Assembly: GCA_034659015.1 (NCBI GenBank)
Contig: JAYEGL010000017.1
Span: 310,001-374,000, forward strand
Reading direction: 5' to 3'
DNA length: 64,000 bases
Origin: Maricaulis sp034659015
GTDB taxonomy: Bacteria > Pseudomonadota > Alphaproteobacteria > Caulobacterales > Maricaulaceae
The position numbers and the translations under genes are program-made. The notes beneath the pieces are model-generated. The model saw only the letters and a program-made list of their open reading frames with translations. It was not told where the DNA came from and ran no database searches. Shown here one piece after another: positions 9,096-19,692 of this stretch; positions within the stretch are counted from its first letter, which is position 1, and the number at the start of each line of letters is the position of its first letter.

Positions 9096-10085
9096 TCAGA
9101 CCTGGTCCAGGCGCAGCACCAGCCGCACCAGTCTAGCGATACCGCCCAGAAGAAGGACGATGGAAATCGTGACCGCATGGATCACGACGGATGAAATCGC
9201 CGCCTGCTCCGGACCGGCGCCGAAACCGGTCAGCACGGCCGCTGCCACGGCATGATAGCCGAGGACGTGCCCGGGCAGGAATGCGACGAGAAAGGAGAGG
9301 TTCACCAGACCGAGCAGCAGGAGCGCACCGCCGGGTCCAAGCCCGCCAAAAAAGGCGGAATAGCCGAGGAAGAAGGCGCTCGCCATGGCCGCCCAGACCA
9401 GCAGGGTCAACAGGGCGAACGGGGCCATCACCCGGGCCTCGACCAGTTTGCGCCCGCCCTGGCCGAGGCTGGCGATCTGGCTTGCCACCGGTGCCGGAAG
9501 ACGCGCGGCGCAGCGCTGTGCCAGCGCAAGCCCGGGCTTCGCCAGCAGCAGGCCGGCCGCGGTGAGCACCGCCAGCCCGGCACCGAGTGCGAGAACGGGG
9601 CCGGTCGCCAGTGTGTCGGGCATGACCCGGCGCAGCAGGACGAGCGCCGTCGCTGCACCCGTGATCGCCAGCAGCATGGCCAGGTCCGACGCCCGCTCGA
9701 CGACCCAGACCATGACGGCCTGCGCCACCGGGATCTCCCGCCGGCGCGCCCAGAACAGCCGGACGCCCTCGCCGACGCGCATGGGCGTGATGGCCCCGAT
9801 GGCAAAGCCCCAGAGATGGATGGTCACGCAATCGCGCAGGGCAAGCGGCCGGAGTGCATTCATCAGGAGGTGAAAGCGCAGGGCCCGCAATGCCATGGCG
9901 ACCAGGAAACAGGCCGCAAAGGCCATGACGCCGCGCATTTCACCGGCGGTATAGGCATGCGTCGTCACCGCGCCCCAGTCGATACGCGACAGGAGGGTCT
10001 TGTTGAGAAGGTAAAGGGCAGCGGCCCAGACAAGGGCCATGGCCACCCATCGGAGCGATTGGCGCAGAAGCGGGGTCATGCGCAT
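9096..10085 (-). CDS. Flippase-like membrane protein (lysylphosphatidylglycerol synthase TM region/UPF0104 family)
   Basis: A 329-residue polytopic protein with about eight hydrophobic segments. The stretch LRALRFHLLMNALRPL and the motif AITPMRVGEGVRLFWARR are typical of the UPF0104/LPG-synthase transmembrane family, which is found alone (without the synthase domain) beside glycosyltransferase genes. Molecular function is not established for such stand-alone members; a role in moving or modifying lipid-linked sugars is an inference. Its ATG directly abuts the stop of the 601-residue membrane protein upstream, so the pair is surely co-translated. Confidence 0.8.
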   Translation of the reverse strand: MRMTPLLRQSLRWVAMALVWAAALYLLNKTLLSRIDWGAVTTHAYTAGEMRGVMAFAACFLVAMALRALRFHLLMNALRPLALRDCVTIHLWGFAIGAITPMRVGEGVRLFWARRREIPVAQAVMVWVVERASDLAMLLAITGAATALVLLRRVMPDTLATGPVLALGAGLAVLTAAGLLLAKPGLALAQRCAARLPAPVASQIASLGQGGRKLVEARVMAPFALLTLLVWAAMASAFFLGYSAFFGGLGPGGALLLLGLVNLSFLVAFLPGHVLGYHAVAAAVLTGFGAGPEQAAISSVVIHAVTISIVLLLGGIARLVRLVLRLDQV

Positions 10086-11891
10086 CTAGTCCGTGTCCAG
10101 GGGCATGGCGGCGAACGCGCCGAGTTCGATATCCCGTTGCCAGCAGAAGCGATACTCCGGCCCCGCGGGAAGTACACCGTAGTGGGTGGTCTCGCCGGAC
10201 AGGATGAAGCGCACATCGGCGACCTCGCGACGGGCCGTATCGATGATGCGCAGCCCCATAGGATGGCGCTGGTCCGAGGTCATTTCCAGGCGGTAGGCCC
10301 GCTCAAGCGGTGCGCCGGACAGGTTGAAGCAGCGGCCGGAATACCCGGCCGGGATGAGGGACTGCGCACGATCGGGCGTCCAGACTGCGCGCGCCCGGCG
10401 GTAGTCGGTCACTTCGCGCGTGACCGGATAACCCGCTGCGAACACGCCGGTGTCCAGCGCGCGCATCCACTCCAGGACCGGCCGGTAGATGTCTTCCGGA
10501 TTGGCCCCGGTGACGAAGCCGGTCAGGCGGAACGTGTTGTCGGGATCGGCGATGACCATGTAGGTGGCCAGTTCGCGCTGCGCCGACACGCCCCGCCGGA
10601 ACTCCCCGCCCTGCCAGGCCGATGTCGTGGTCACCCAGGCGACCGGAAGCAGGATGGCAAGAGTGCCGAACCGGGCCAGAGCCGGCGCAAGCTCAGGCCG
10701 GACGCGTTTGAGCCACGCGCCCAGCGCGTCGACCGCGACCCAGAGAAAGCAGGCGGCCGCGACGTTGTAGACCAGGAAATAGCGCGGCGCGAGCATGCCC
10801 CAGGGATAGTCGCCATCGCTACGGCCGAACGCCGTTGCCAGGGCGAAGACGGCACAGAACCCCATCACGGCGCCGGCCGTCATCATGACGCCCTTCGAGA
10901 TCGCCGCGCGTATGAGCGCGGCCACAAAGGCCAGGGACAGGAGGAACCAGAGACCGCGGCAGACCGCCGTCAGGGCCGACGACCCCTCGGGCAGTTTCGA
11001 GGCCCATTCGCCCAGCATGCCACCGGCCAGGGCACGCCCGAACACTTCCACATAGCCGGGCAGGTCCCGCAGGCTCGCCAGGACAAAGGCCAGCATGCCT
11101 TCGTCGTGACTGTTGCCGGCATCGCCGAAAACCAGGAAACGCGTCGCAGCCAGGGCCAGCATGACGCCGCAGACGGCCAGCCGGTCCCAGGCCCGCCAAT
11201 AGACGGCATGGATCAGGAAGACGCCCAGCAGACCGAGAATAAAGAGCAGCGAGAAGTCGGCGTGAAGCGCCAGGGCGACGAAGCCCAGCAGGTAGAGTTT
11301 GAGCAGCAGCGCCCCGCTCGCGGGCGTGCGAATATCGACGGCGATATCCCGGCACGAGCGGACGACATACCAGGCATAAAGCGACCCGATCAGCATGAAG
11401 CTGGACTGCATGTAGATCAGCGTCCAGTGGAAGGGCGCGTCAGACAGGATGCCGACCCAGGGGATCAGTACCGCGAGTGCCGTCAGCGACGGATAGCCGC
11501 CGCCCTCTTCCCGTCCGCCCCGGTGCACCAGCCAGACGAACAGGCCGAAGGTCGCGAACGAGGCCAGGACACCGACATAGGCCTCCCAGCGGAAATCGCC
11601 ATCCAGCAGGAAAAGCGTCGCCATTTCATGGAGGTGGATAAAGGCCGAGGGATGGGCATTGGTCCACAGCAGCCGCAGGTCGCCACTCTCCAGCAGGGGC
11701 ATGACGATCAGGGCGATATGGCGGAAATGATCGTTGCGGACTTCCGCGCCGGCAAATTCGGCGGCGAAGACCAGCTTGATCAAGGCACCCAGGAGCAGCA
11801 GCGCCGCGACCAGCCCCCACCACGCGCTTTCCGCCGGTGCGATACGCAGCCGCGCGGACAGATCGGAGGCCAAACTCCCGAGCCTTGTCAT
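10086..11891 (-). CDS. Large polytopic membrane protein of unknown function
   Basis: A 601-residue protein with roughly ten to twelve hydrophobic helices over the first 430 residues and a soluble C-terminal domain of about 170 residues. The arrangement, with an acidic/His loop after the first helix (AEVRNDHFRHIALI), resembles GT-C type glycosyltransferases, but no diagnostic motif was recognised, so this is only a suggestion. It is the first gene of a minus-strand group with the flippase-like protein (zero-base gap) and the aminotransferase, which places it in surface-glycan or glycolipid synthesis by context. Confidence 0.7.
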   Translation of the reverse strand: MTRLGSLASDLSARLRIAPAESAWWGLVAALLLLGALIKLVFAAEFAGAEVRNDHFRHIALIVMPLLESGDLRLLWTNAHPSAFIHLHEMATLFLLDGDFRWEAYVGVLASFATFGLFVWLVHRGGREEGGGYPSLTALAVLIPWVGILSDAPFHWTLIYMQSSFMLIGSLYAWYVVRSCRDIAVDIRTPASGALLLKLYLLGFVALALHADFSLLFILGLLGVFLIHAVYWRAWDRLAVCGVMLALAATRFLVFGDAGNSHDEGMLAFVLASLRDLPGYVEVFGRALAGGMLGEWASKLPEGSSALTAVCRGLWFLLSLAFVAALIRAAISKGVMMTAGAVMGFCAVFALATAFGRSDGDYPWGMLAPRYFLVYNVAAACFLWVAVDALGAWLKRVRPELAPALARFGTLAILLPVAWVTTTSAWQGGEFRRGVSAQRELATYMVIADPDNTFRLTGFVTGANPEDIYRPVLEWMRALDTGVFAAGYPVTREVTDYRRARAVWTPDRAQSLIPAGYSGRCFNLSGAPLERAYRLEMTSDQRHPMGLRIIDTARREVADVRFILSGETTHYGVLPAGPEYRFCWQRDIELGAFAAMPLDTD

Positions 11892-12015
11892 GCTTCATCC
11901 CCGGCCGGCACGTTGCGGCAACACTCCGTTGCGCTCTTAGCCCAACTCCGGCGGCCGGGAAACCGCGAAGGCATCGCAGCCTTCCCGCCCTGCCGGCACA
12001 TGTGCCTTGCCGCAG

Positions 12016-14646
<2,631 letters not shown>

Positions 14647-14658
14647 GAATTTGTTGCC

Positions 14659-15717
14659 TTAAGCGGAAAGCTCGAAGGGTTCGAGACCGGACAGTCTCAT
14701 GGCGCGCTCGCGCTTGGCCGGGCGGCGCGGCTTGGCGCCCTTCACCGACTCGGCGATGGCACGGATATGCTCCGGCGTGGTGCCGCAGCACCCGCCGAGA
14801 ATGTTCACCAGGCCCGACTGGGCCCATTCGCCGACAAAGCCCGCCGTCTCGTCCGGCGTCTCGTCGTACTCGCCCATATCGTTGGGCAGACCCGCATTGG
14901 GATAGGTGATGATACGCGTATCCGCGATGCGCGAGATCTCGGCGATATAGGGCCGCATCTCTTCCGCGCCGAGGGCACAGTTGAGGCCCACCGCCCACGG
15001 CTTGGCGTGGCGCACGGAATACCAGAAGGCCTCGGCCGTCTGGCCGGACAGGGTGCGGCCGGACCGGTCGGTGATCGTGCCGGAGATCAGGATGGGACGG
15101 TCGATCCCCGTCTCCGCCTTGAGATCCAGCAGCGCCTTGATCGCGGCCTTGGCGTTGAGGGTGTCGAAGATCGTCTCGATCAGGAAGAAGTCGACATACT
15201 CCGCCATCGCCTCGGCCTGCTCGTAATAGGCCGAACGGATGGTGTCGAAATCGATATCGCGGAAACCGGGGTCGTTGACGTCCGGCGAGATGGACAGCGT
15301 CTTGTTGGTCGGGCCGATGGCGCCGGCCACACCGCGCGGCGAGCCGGTCTCGGCCTCGACCTCGTCGGCTGCCTCGCGCGCCAGACGCGCCCCCTCGCGG
15401 GCGATCTCGGGCGCCAGGTCCTGCATCTCGTAATCGGCCTGGGCGATCGATGTCGCCGAGAAGGTGTTGGTTTCGACGATGTCCGACCCGGCCTGGAAAT
15501 AGGCCTTGTGGATGGCCTTCACCGCGTCCTGGGCCGTGATGTTGAGGATGTCGTTATTGCCCTTGATGGCAACCTGCCAGTCGGCGAAGCGCGCGCCGCG
15601 ATAGCCGTCCTCGTCCAGCTGGAGATCCTGGATCTGCGTGCCCATGGCGCCGTCGAGAACCAGCACGCGTTCGCGCCCGAGCGCCTCGAGCGCCTCTACC
15701 CGTTCACTCGAAGTCAT
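14659..15717 (-). CDS. Homocysteine S-methyltransferase module of methionine synthase (split MetH)
   Basis: A 352-residue homocysteine-binding module that works with the cobalamin part encoded just downstream to make methionine. It begins MTSSERVEALEALGRERVLVLDGAMGTQIQ; the zinc ligands are expected in GLNCALGA and in the paired cysteines of ILGGCCGTTPEHIRA, both present. The start at 15717 shares one base with the metF stop (TAATG), which fixes the start and shows tight coupling. An upstream in-frame extension into metF was discarded because it is simply metF read out of frame. Confidence 0.94.
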   Translation of the reverse strand: MTSSERVEALEALGRERVLVLDGAMGTQIQDLQLDEDGYRGARFADWQVAIKGNNDILNITAQDAVKAIHKAYFQAGSDIVETNTFSATSIAQADYEMQDLAPEIAREGARLAREAADEVEAETGSPRGVAGAIGPTNKTLSISPDVNDPGFRDIDFDTIRSAYYEQAEAMAEYVDFFLIETIFDTLNAKAAIKALLDLKAETGIDRPILISGTITDRSGRTLSGQTAEAFWYSVRHAKPWAVGLNCALGAEEMRPYIAEISRIADTRIITYPNAGLPNDMGEYDETPDETAGFVGEWAQSGLVNILGGCCGTTPEHIRAIAESVKGAKPRRPAKRERAMRLSGLEPFELSA

Positions 15718-16622
15718 TACGCCACCCCTTCCGGCTCGGGCTGTTCGGCCTTCACGCCGAGCAGCTGACAGGTGGACAGGGCAAGCTCGGCCCGGTTGAG
15801 CGTGTAGAAGTGGAAATTGTCGGCGCCGCCGGCCTGCAGCTTGCCGCACAGCTTGGCCGCGATATGCGCCGTCACCAGCTTGCGGGTATCCGCATCGTCG
15901 TCGAGCCCTTCATAGGCCTCGCTCAGCCAGTCCGGAATGCTGGAGCCGCACAGGCCGGCCATGCGCTTGAGGCCCTTGAAGTTGGGCTGCAGCATGATGC
16001 CCGGCACGATCGGGATGGTGATCCCGGCGCGCTCGGCACGCTCGCGGAAGCGGAAATACACGTCCGGCTCGAAGAAGAACTGGGTGATGGCGCGCGTGGC
16101 ACCATTATCGATCTTCTGTTTCAGCAGGTCGATGTCGTAGTCGAAGTCGGGGCTTTCCGGATGTTTCTCCGGATAGCAGCCGACGGAAATCTCGAAATCG
16201 CCGATCTTGCGGATGCCTGCGGCCAGTTCGGCCGCATTGGCATAACCGCCCGGGTGCGGGACGTATTTCTCGCCGATACCGTCGGGCGGGTCGCCGCGCA
16301 GGGCGACGATATGACGAATGCCCGCCGACCAGTAGTCGCGGATCACATCGTCGATTTCCTCGCGGGTCGCCGACACGCAGGTCAGGTGCGCGGCGGGACG
16401 AATCCCGGTTTCGCGCACAATGCGGCGCACCGTGCGGTGCGTCCGGTCGCGGGTCGATCCGCCGGCACCATAGGTCACCGACACGAATGTGGGTGACAAC
16501 GGTTCCAGTCGGGAAATCGAGTCCCAGAGCGTTTCCTCCATCGCTTCCGTCTTGGGCGGGAAGAATTCGAAGGAAACGTTCAGGCCGTTTCGGGGCTGTA
16601 TCGCACTTCCATCCGCACTCAT
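15717..16622 (-). CDS. metF: Methylenetetrahydrofolate reductase
   Basis: Reduces 5,10-methylenetetrahydrofolate to 5-methyltetrahydrofolate, the methyl donor for MetH. The 301-residue protein has VSFEFFPPKTEAMEETLW (with the catalytic Glu region), FVSVTYGAGGSTRDRT, HLTCVSATREEID and ALRGDPPDG, all standard MTHFR landmarks. AAGGTGA precedes the ATG at 16622. It leads the metF-metH-metH operon and diverges from metK; the perfect palindrome at 16703-16722 lies 81 bases upstream and is the obvious candidate operator. Confidence 0.95.
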   Translation of the reverse strand: MSADGSAIQPRNGLNVSFEFFPPKTEAMEETLWDSISRLEPLSPTFVSVTYGAGGSTRDRTHRTVRRIVRETGIRPAAHLTCVSATREEIDDVIRDYWSAGIRHIVALRGDPPDGIGEKYVPHPGGYANAAELAAGIRKIGDFEISVGCYPEKHPESPDFDYDIDLLKQKIDNGATRAITQFFFEPDVYFRFRERAERAGITIPIVPGIMLQPNFKGLKRMAGLCGSSIPDWLSEAYEGLDDDADTRKLVTAHIAAKLCGKLQAGGADNFHFYTLNRAELALSTCQLLGVKAEQPEPEGVA

Positions 16623-16702
16623 GGGTCACCTTCAGCTTGCCCCGCCGGTCGGACGGGGCGTGGGAATTCTCTGTCACTCAGCCATATCGTACATACATGG
16701 CG

Positions 16703-16722
16703 ACATAAAGATATCTTTATGT
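16703..16722. promoter_or_regulatory. Perfect 20-bp palindrome upstream of metF, candidate SahR-type operator
   Basis: The site acataaagatatctttatgt is a perfect inverted repeat with half-sites ATAAAG and CTTTAT. The same half-sites with the same 4-base spacing recur at 16823-16842 before metK. SahR, an ArsR-family repressor that senses S-adenosylhomocysteine, is known to control metF, metH, metK and ahcY in many Proteobacteria through palindromic operators; assignment to SahR here is inference because the regulator gene is not in the window. Confidence 0.65.
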
Positions 16723-16786
16723 GCGGAAGATTGCTAGGGGCCACCATGCATTCCGTCGTTCCGGCGGCATGTTTTCACCAAGAGAC

Positions 16787-16815
16787 TTGCATCCCGGTCG
16801 CGTATCTGTTCTACC
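16787..16815 (+). promoter_or_regulatory. Possible metK promoter
   Basis: TTGCAT (16787-16792) and TCTACC (16810-16815) are separated by 17 bases and resemble housekeeping -35/-10 elements. Transcription from here would begin around 16821, placing the second palindrome right at the transcript start, a good position for repression. Read by eye only. Confidence 0.35.
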
Positions 16816-16822
16816 CCACGCG

Positions 16823-16842
16823 ATATAAAGCGATCTTTATAT
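16823..16842. promoter_or_regulatory. Second palindrome (operator-like) upstream of metK
   Basis: ATATAAAG and CTTTATAT flank a non-palindromic 4-base centre (cgat). Half-sites and spacing match the site before metF. It overlaps the ATG at 16841, which argues that this ATG is not the true metK start. Confidence 0.65.
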
Positions 16843-16855
16843 GAGGATATGTGCA

Positions 16856-18022
16856 GTGAGCAGACCGTCCTACATCTTCACCTCCGAAAGCGTCTCCGAA
16901 GGCCATCCGGACAAGGTGTGCGACCGTGTTTCAGACACGATTGTCGACCTTTTCCTGTCCAAGGACCCGGAAGCGCGCGTCGCCTGTGAAACCCTGACCA
17001 CCACCAACCAGATCATCCTGGCCGGCGAGATCCGCTGTGCCGCGGACATCGACGACGATGAAATCGAACACGCCGCACGCCAAGCAGTGCGCGATATCGG
17101 TTACGAGCAGGAAGGCTTCCACTGGAAGAATTCGAACTTCCAGAATTTCCTTCATGAGCAATCCGCCCACATCGCCCAGGGTGTCGACTCGGGCGAGGAC
17201 AAGGATGAAGGCGCCGGCGACCAGGGCATCATGTTCGGCTATGCCTCCGACGAGACGCCGGAACTCATGCCCGCCCCGATCCTGTATTCCCACAAGATTC
17301 TCAAGCGGATGGCCGAGCTTCGCAAAAGCGGCGAACGGCCGGAATTCGAGCCCGACGCGAAGTCGCAGGTCACGATGCGCTACGAGAACGGCGTGCCGGC
17401 CGGCGTGACCTCCGTGGTCGTGTCCACCCAGCACCGCGAGGGCGTCAGCCAGGATCAGATCCGCGAGCTGGTCCGCCCGGTCGTGACCGAAATGCTGCCG
17501 GACGGCTGGACGCCGCCGGAAGAGGAATTCTACGTCAATCCGACGGGCAATTTCGTCATCGGCGGCCCGGACGGCGATGCCGGCCTGACCGGCCGCAAGA
17601 TCATTGTCGACACCTATGGCGGCTCCGCCCCGCACGGCGGCGGCGCCTTCTCCGGCAAGGACCCGACGAAGGTCGACCGCTCGGCAGCCTATGCCTGCCG
17701 CTACCTGGCCAAGAATGTCGTGGCCGCGGGCCTCGCCAAGCGTTGCACCATCCAGGTCTCCTACGCGATCGGCGTGTCCAAGCCGTTGTCGCTCTACGTC
17801 GATTGCCACGGCACCAACGAGGTCGACGAGGTGAAGCTGGAAGACGCGCTGCGTCAGCTGGTGGACCTGTCGCCGCGCGGTATCCGGACACACCTCCAGC
17901 TCAATCGTCCGATCTACGCGCGCACCGCCGCCTACGGCCATTTCGGCCGCAAACCGGACAATGAGGGCGGCTTCTCCTGGGAGAAGACCGACATTGCCGA
18001 CGAACTCCGCGGGCTCGCCTAA
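16856..18022 (+). CDS. metK: S-adenosylmethionine synthetase
   Basis: Makes SAM from methionine and ATP. The 388-residue protein has FTSESVSEGHPDKVCDR (ATP-binding His and Asp), GAGDQGIMFGYA, and TGRKIIVDTYGGSAPHGGGAFSGKDPTKVDRS, the glycine-rich phosphate loop. I prefer the GTG at 16856, which gives MSRPSYIF and has GAGGA eight bases upstream; an in-frame ATG at 16841 would add five residues but lies within the operator palindrome and lacks a ribosome site. A strong hairpin and 115 bases separate it from ahcY. Expression probably follows the SAM-cycle operator at 16823. Confidence 0.96.
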   Translation: MSRPSYIFTSESVSEGHPDKVCDRVSDTIVDLFLSKDPEARVACETLTTTNQIILAGEIRCAADIDDDEIEHAARQAVRDIGYEQEGFHWKNSNFQNFLHEQSAHIAQGVDSGEDKDEGAGDQGIMFGYASDETPELMPAPILYSHKILKRMAELRKSGERPEFEPDAKSQVTMRYENGVPAGVTSVVVSTQHREGVSQDQIRELVRPVVTEMLPDGWTPPEEEFYVNPTGNFVIGGPDGDAGLTGRKIIVDTYGGSAPHGGGAFSGKDPTKVDRSAAYACRYLAKNVVAAGLAKRCTIQVSYAIGVSKPLSLYVDCHGTNEVDEVKLEDALRQLVDLSPRGIRTHLQLNRPIYARTAAYGHFGRKPDNEGGFSWEKTDIADELRGLA

Positions 18023-18038
18023 GCCACGCGGACACGAT

Positions 18039-18077
18039 ATGAGGGGCCGGCCAGCCTTCAGGCGCCGGCCCCCTCAT
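18039..18077 (+). other. Strong GC hairpin between metK and ahcY
   Basis: Thirteen base pairs with a single bulge form between 18039-18051 (atgaggggccggc) and 18064-18077 (gccggccccctcat) around a 12-base loop. No run of T follows, so it is not a classical terminator; it could be an attenuator, a processing or stability element, or part of an unrecognised leader. It does not match the SAH-riboswitch consensus as far as I can judge. Confidence 0.5.
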
Positions 18078-18137
18078 CATTCCGGCGCCCGACAGAGCGC
18101 CCTGACAGAAACCCGAAACACAAAGGACCTTGAGGTC

Positions 18138-19565
18138 ATGACTGCTGTTGCGGAAAAAACCGAATTCGCTGCCGACCACCCCCACGTCATCAAGGACATC
18201 TCCCTGGCCAAATGGGGCCGGACCGAGATCGAGATGGCCGAAATCGAAATGCCCGGCCTGATGTCGCTGCGCGAGGAATACAAGGCCTCTCAGCCGCTCA
18301 AGGGCGCGCGCATCGCCGGCTCGCTGCACATGACGATCCAGACTGCCGTGCTGATCGAGACGCTCGTCGAGCTCGGCGCGGAAGTGCGCTGGGCCTCGTG
18401 CAACATCTTCTCCACCCAGGATCACGCCGCCGCGGCGATCGCCGAGAAGAAGATCCCGGTCTTCGCCTACAAGGGCGAAACGGTCGAGGAATACTGGGAC
18501 TATGCCGACGCCATCTTCCACTGGCCGAACGGCGAGACTGCCAACATGATCCTGGACGATGGCGGCGATGCCACCATGTACCTGATCCTGGGCGAGAAGG
18601 CCGAGGCCGACCCGTCCGTTCTGGCGCACCCGAAGGGTGAAGAGGAAACCGCCCTCTTCGCGCAGATCAAGAAGCGTATGGAAGCCACGCCGGGCTGGTT
18701 CAAGAAGGCCCGCAGCGCCGTCAAGGGCGTGTCCGAAGAGACCACGACCGGCGTCATGCGCCTGTATCAGATGGCCAAGCGCGGCGAGCTGCCCTTCCCG
18801 GCCATCAACGTCAATGACAGCGTGACCAAGTCGAAGTTCGACAACCGCTATGGCTGCCGCGAAAGCCTGGTGGATGCCATCCGCCGCGGCACCGACGTGA
18901 TGATGGCCGGCAAGAAGGCCGTGGTCTGCGGCTATGGCGATGTCGGCAAGGGTTCGGCGGAATCGCTGCGCGGCGCCGGCGCCCGCGTCTTTGTCACCGA
19001 GATCGACCCGATCTGCGCCCTGCAGGCCTGCATGGACGGGTTCGAGGTTGTCCGCCTGGACGACGTGCTGGACGATATGGACATCTTCGTCACGGCCACG
19101 GGCAACAAGGACATCATCACCGTCGACCACATGCGCGCCATGAAGGACATGGCGATCGTCTGCAATATCGGTCACTTCGACAACGAGATTCAGGTGGAAA
19201 GCCTGAAGAACTTCCAGTGGACGAATGTGAAGCCGCAGGTCGACCTGGTCGAATTCCCGGACGGCAACCGCATCGTGCTGCTGTCGGAAGGCCGTCTCGT
19301 GAACCTTGGCAATGCGACGGGCCACCCCTCCTTCGTGATGTCCTCCTCCTTCACCAACCAGACGCTCGCCCAGATCGAGCTCTGGACGAAGGGCGAAGAG
19401 TACAAGAACGAGGTCTACATCCTGCCCAAGCACCTCGACGAGAAGGTCGCGCGCCTTCACCTCGACAAGCTGGGGGCCAAGCTGACCGAGCTGTCCGACG
19501 ATCAGGCCAGCTATATCGGCGTGCCGCAGGACGGTCCCTACAAGGCCGAGCACTACCGCTACTAG
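18138..19565 (+). CDS. ahcY: Adenosylhomocysteinase
   Basis: Hydrolyses S-adenosylhomocysteine to homocysteine and adenosine, closing the SAM cycle begun by metK and fed by metH. The 475-residue protein contains SLHMTIQTAVLIETL, ASCNIFSTQDHAAAAIA, the NAD-binding GYGDVGKGSAESLRGAGA and the C-terminal PKHLDEKVARLHL and GPYKAEHYRY, the last being the universal tail that completes the neighbour's NAD site. The start at 18138 (MTAVAEKTEF) agrees with family lengths; a longer frame from 17961 overlaps metK and was rejected. A clear terminator follows at 19595. Confidence 0.96.
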   Translation: MTAVAEKTEFAADHPHVIKDISLAKWGRTEIEMAEIEMPGLMSLREEYKASQPLKGARIAGSLHMTIQTAVLIETLVELGAEVRWASCNIFSTQDHAAAAIAEKKIPVFAYKGETVEEYWDYADAIFHWPNGETANMILDDGGDATMYLILGEKAEADPSVLAHPKGEEETALFAQIKKRMEATPGWFKKARSAVKGVSEETTTGVMRLYQMAKRGELPFPAINVNDSVTKSKFDNRYGCRESLVDAIRRGTDVMMAGKKAVVCGYGDVGKGSAESLRGAGARVFVTEIDPICALQACMDGFEVVRLDDVLDDMDIFVTATGNKDIITVDHMRAMKDMAIVCNIGHFDNEIQVESLKNFQWTNVKPQVDLVEFPDGNRIVLLSEGRLVNLGNATGHPSFVMSSSFTNQTLAQIELWTKGEEYKNEVYILPKHLDEKVARLHLDKLGAKLTELSDDQASYIGVPQDGPYKAEHYRY

Positions 19566-19594
19566 GCGGTCAGGCGCTCAGCCGACGAAACGAA

Positions 19595-19630
19595 AACGCC
19601 CTGCCTCCCGGCAGGGCGTTTTTTGTTTTC
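19595..19630 (+). terminator. Rho-independent terminator after ahcY
   Basis: An 11-bp perfect stem (aacgccctgcc / ggcagggcgtt) with loop tccc is followed by ttttgtttt. It ends the metK-ahcY unit. Confidence 0.9.
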
Positions 19631-19660
19631 GACCTCACATATACCTTTAACCCAGCCAGA

Positions 19661-19685
19661 AGAAAGCCCGGCACGATGGCCGGGC
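19661..19685 (-). terminator. Terminator after the 249-aa orphan gene
   Basis: On the minus strand GCCCGGC, six loop bases and GCCGGGC are followed by TTTCTTCT. It lies immediately beyond the stop of the gene at 19693-20442. Confidence 0.65.
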
Positions 19686-19692
19686 GATCAGG

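Noticed and set aside
7880..9178. Longer start for the DegT aminotransferase (9178)
   Set aside because: The additional 36 residues are Trp/Cys/Arg-rich, unlike any DegT N-terminus, and overlap the end of the upstream membrane-protein gene.
18023..18137. SAH or SAM riboswitch before ahcY
   Set aside because: There is a strong hairpin, but the conserved single-stranded segments I would expect of known SAH or SAM riboswitches are not visible.
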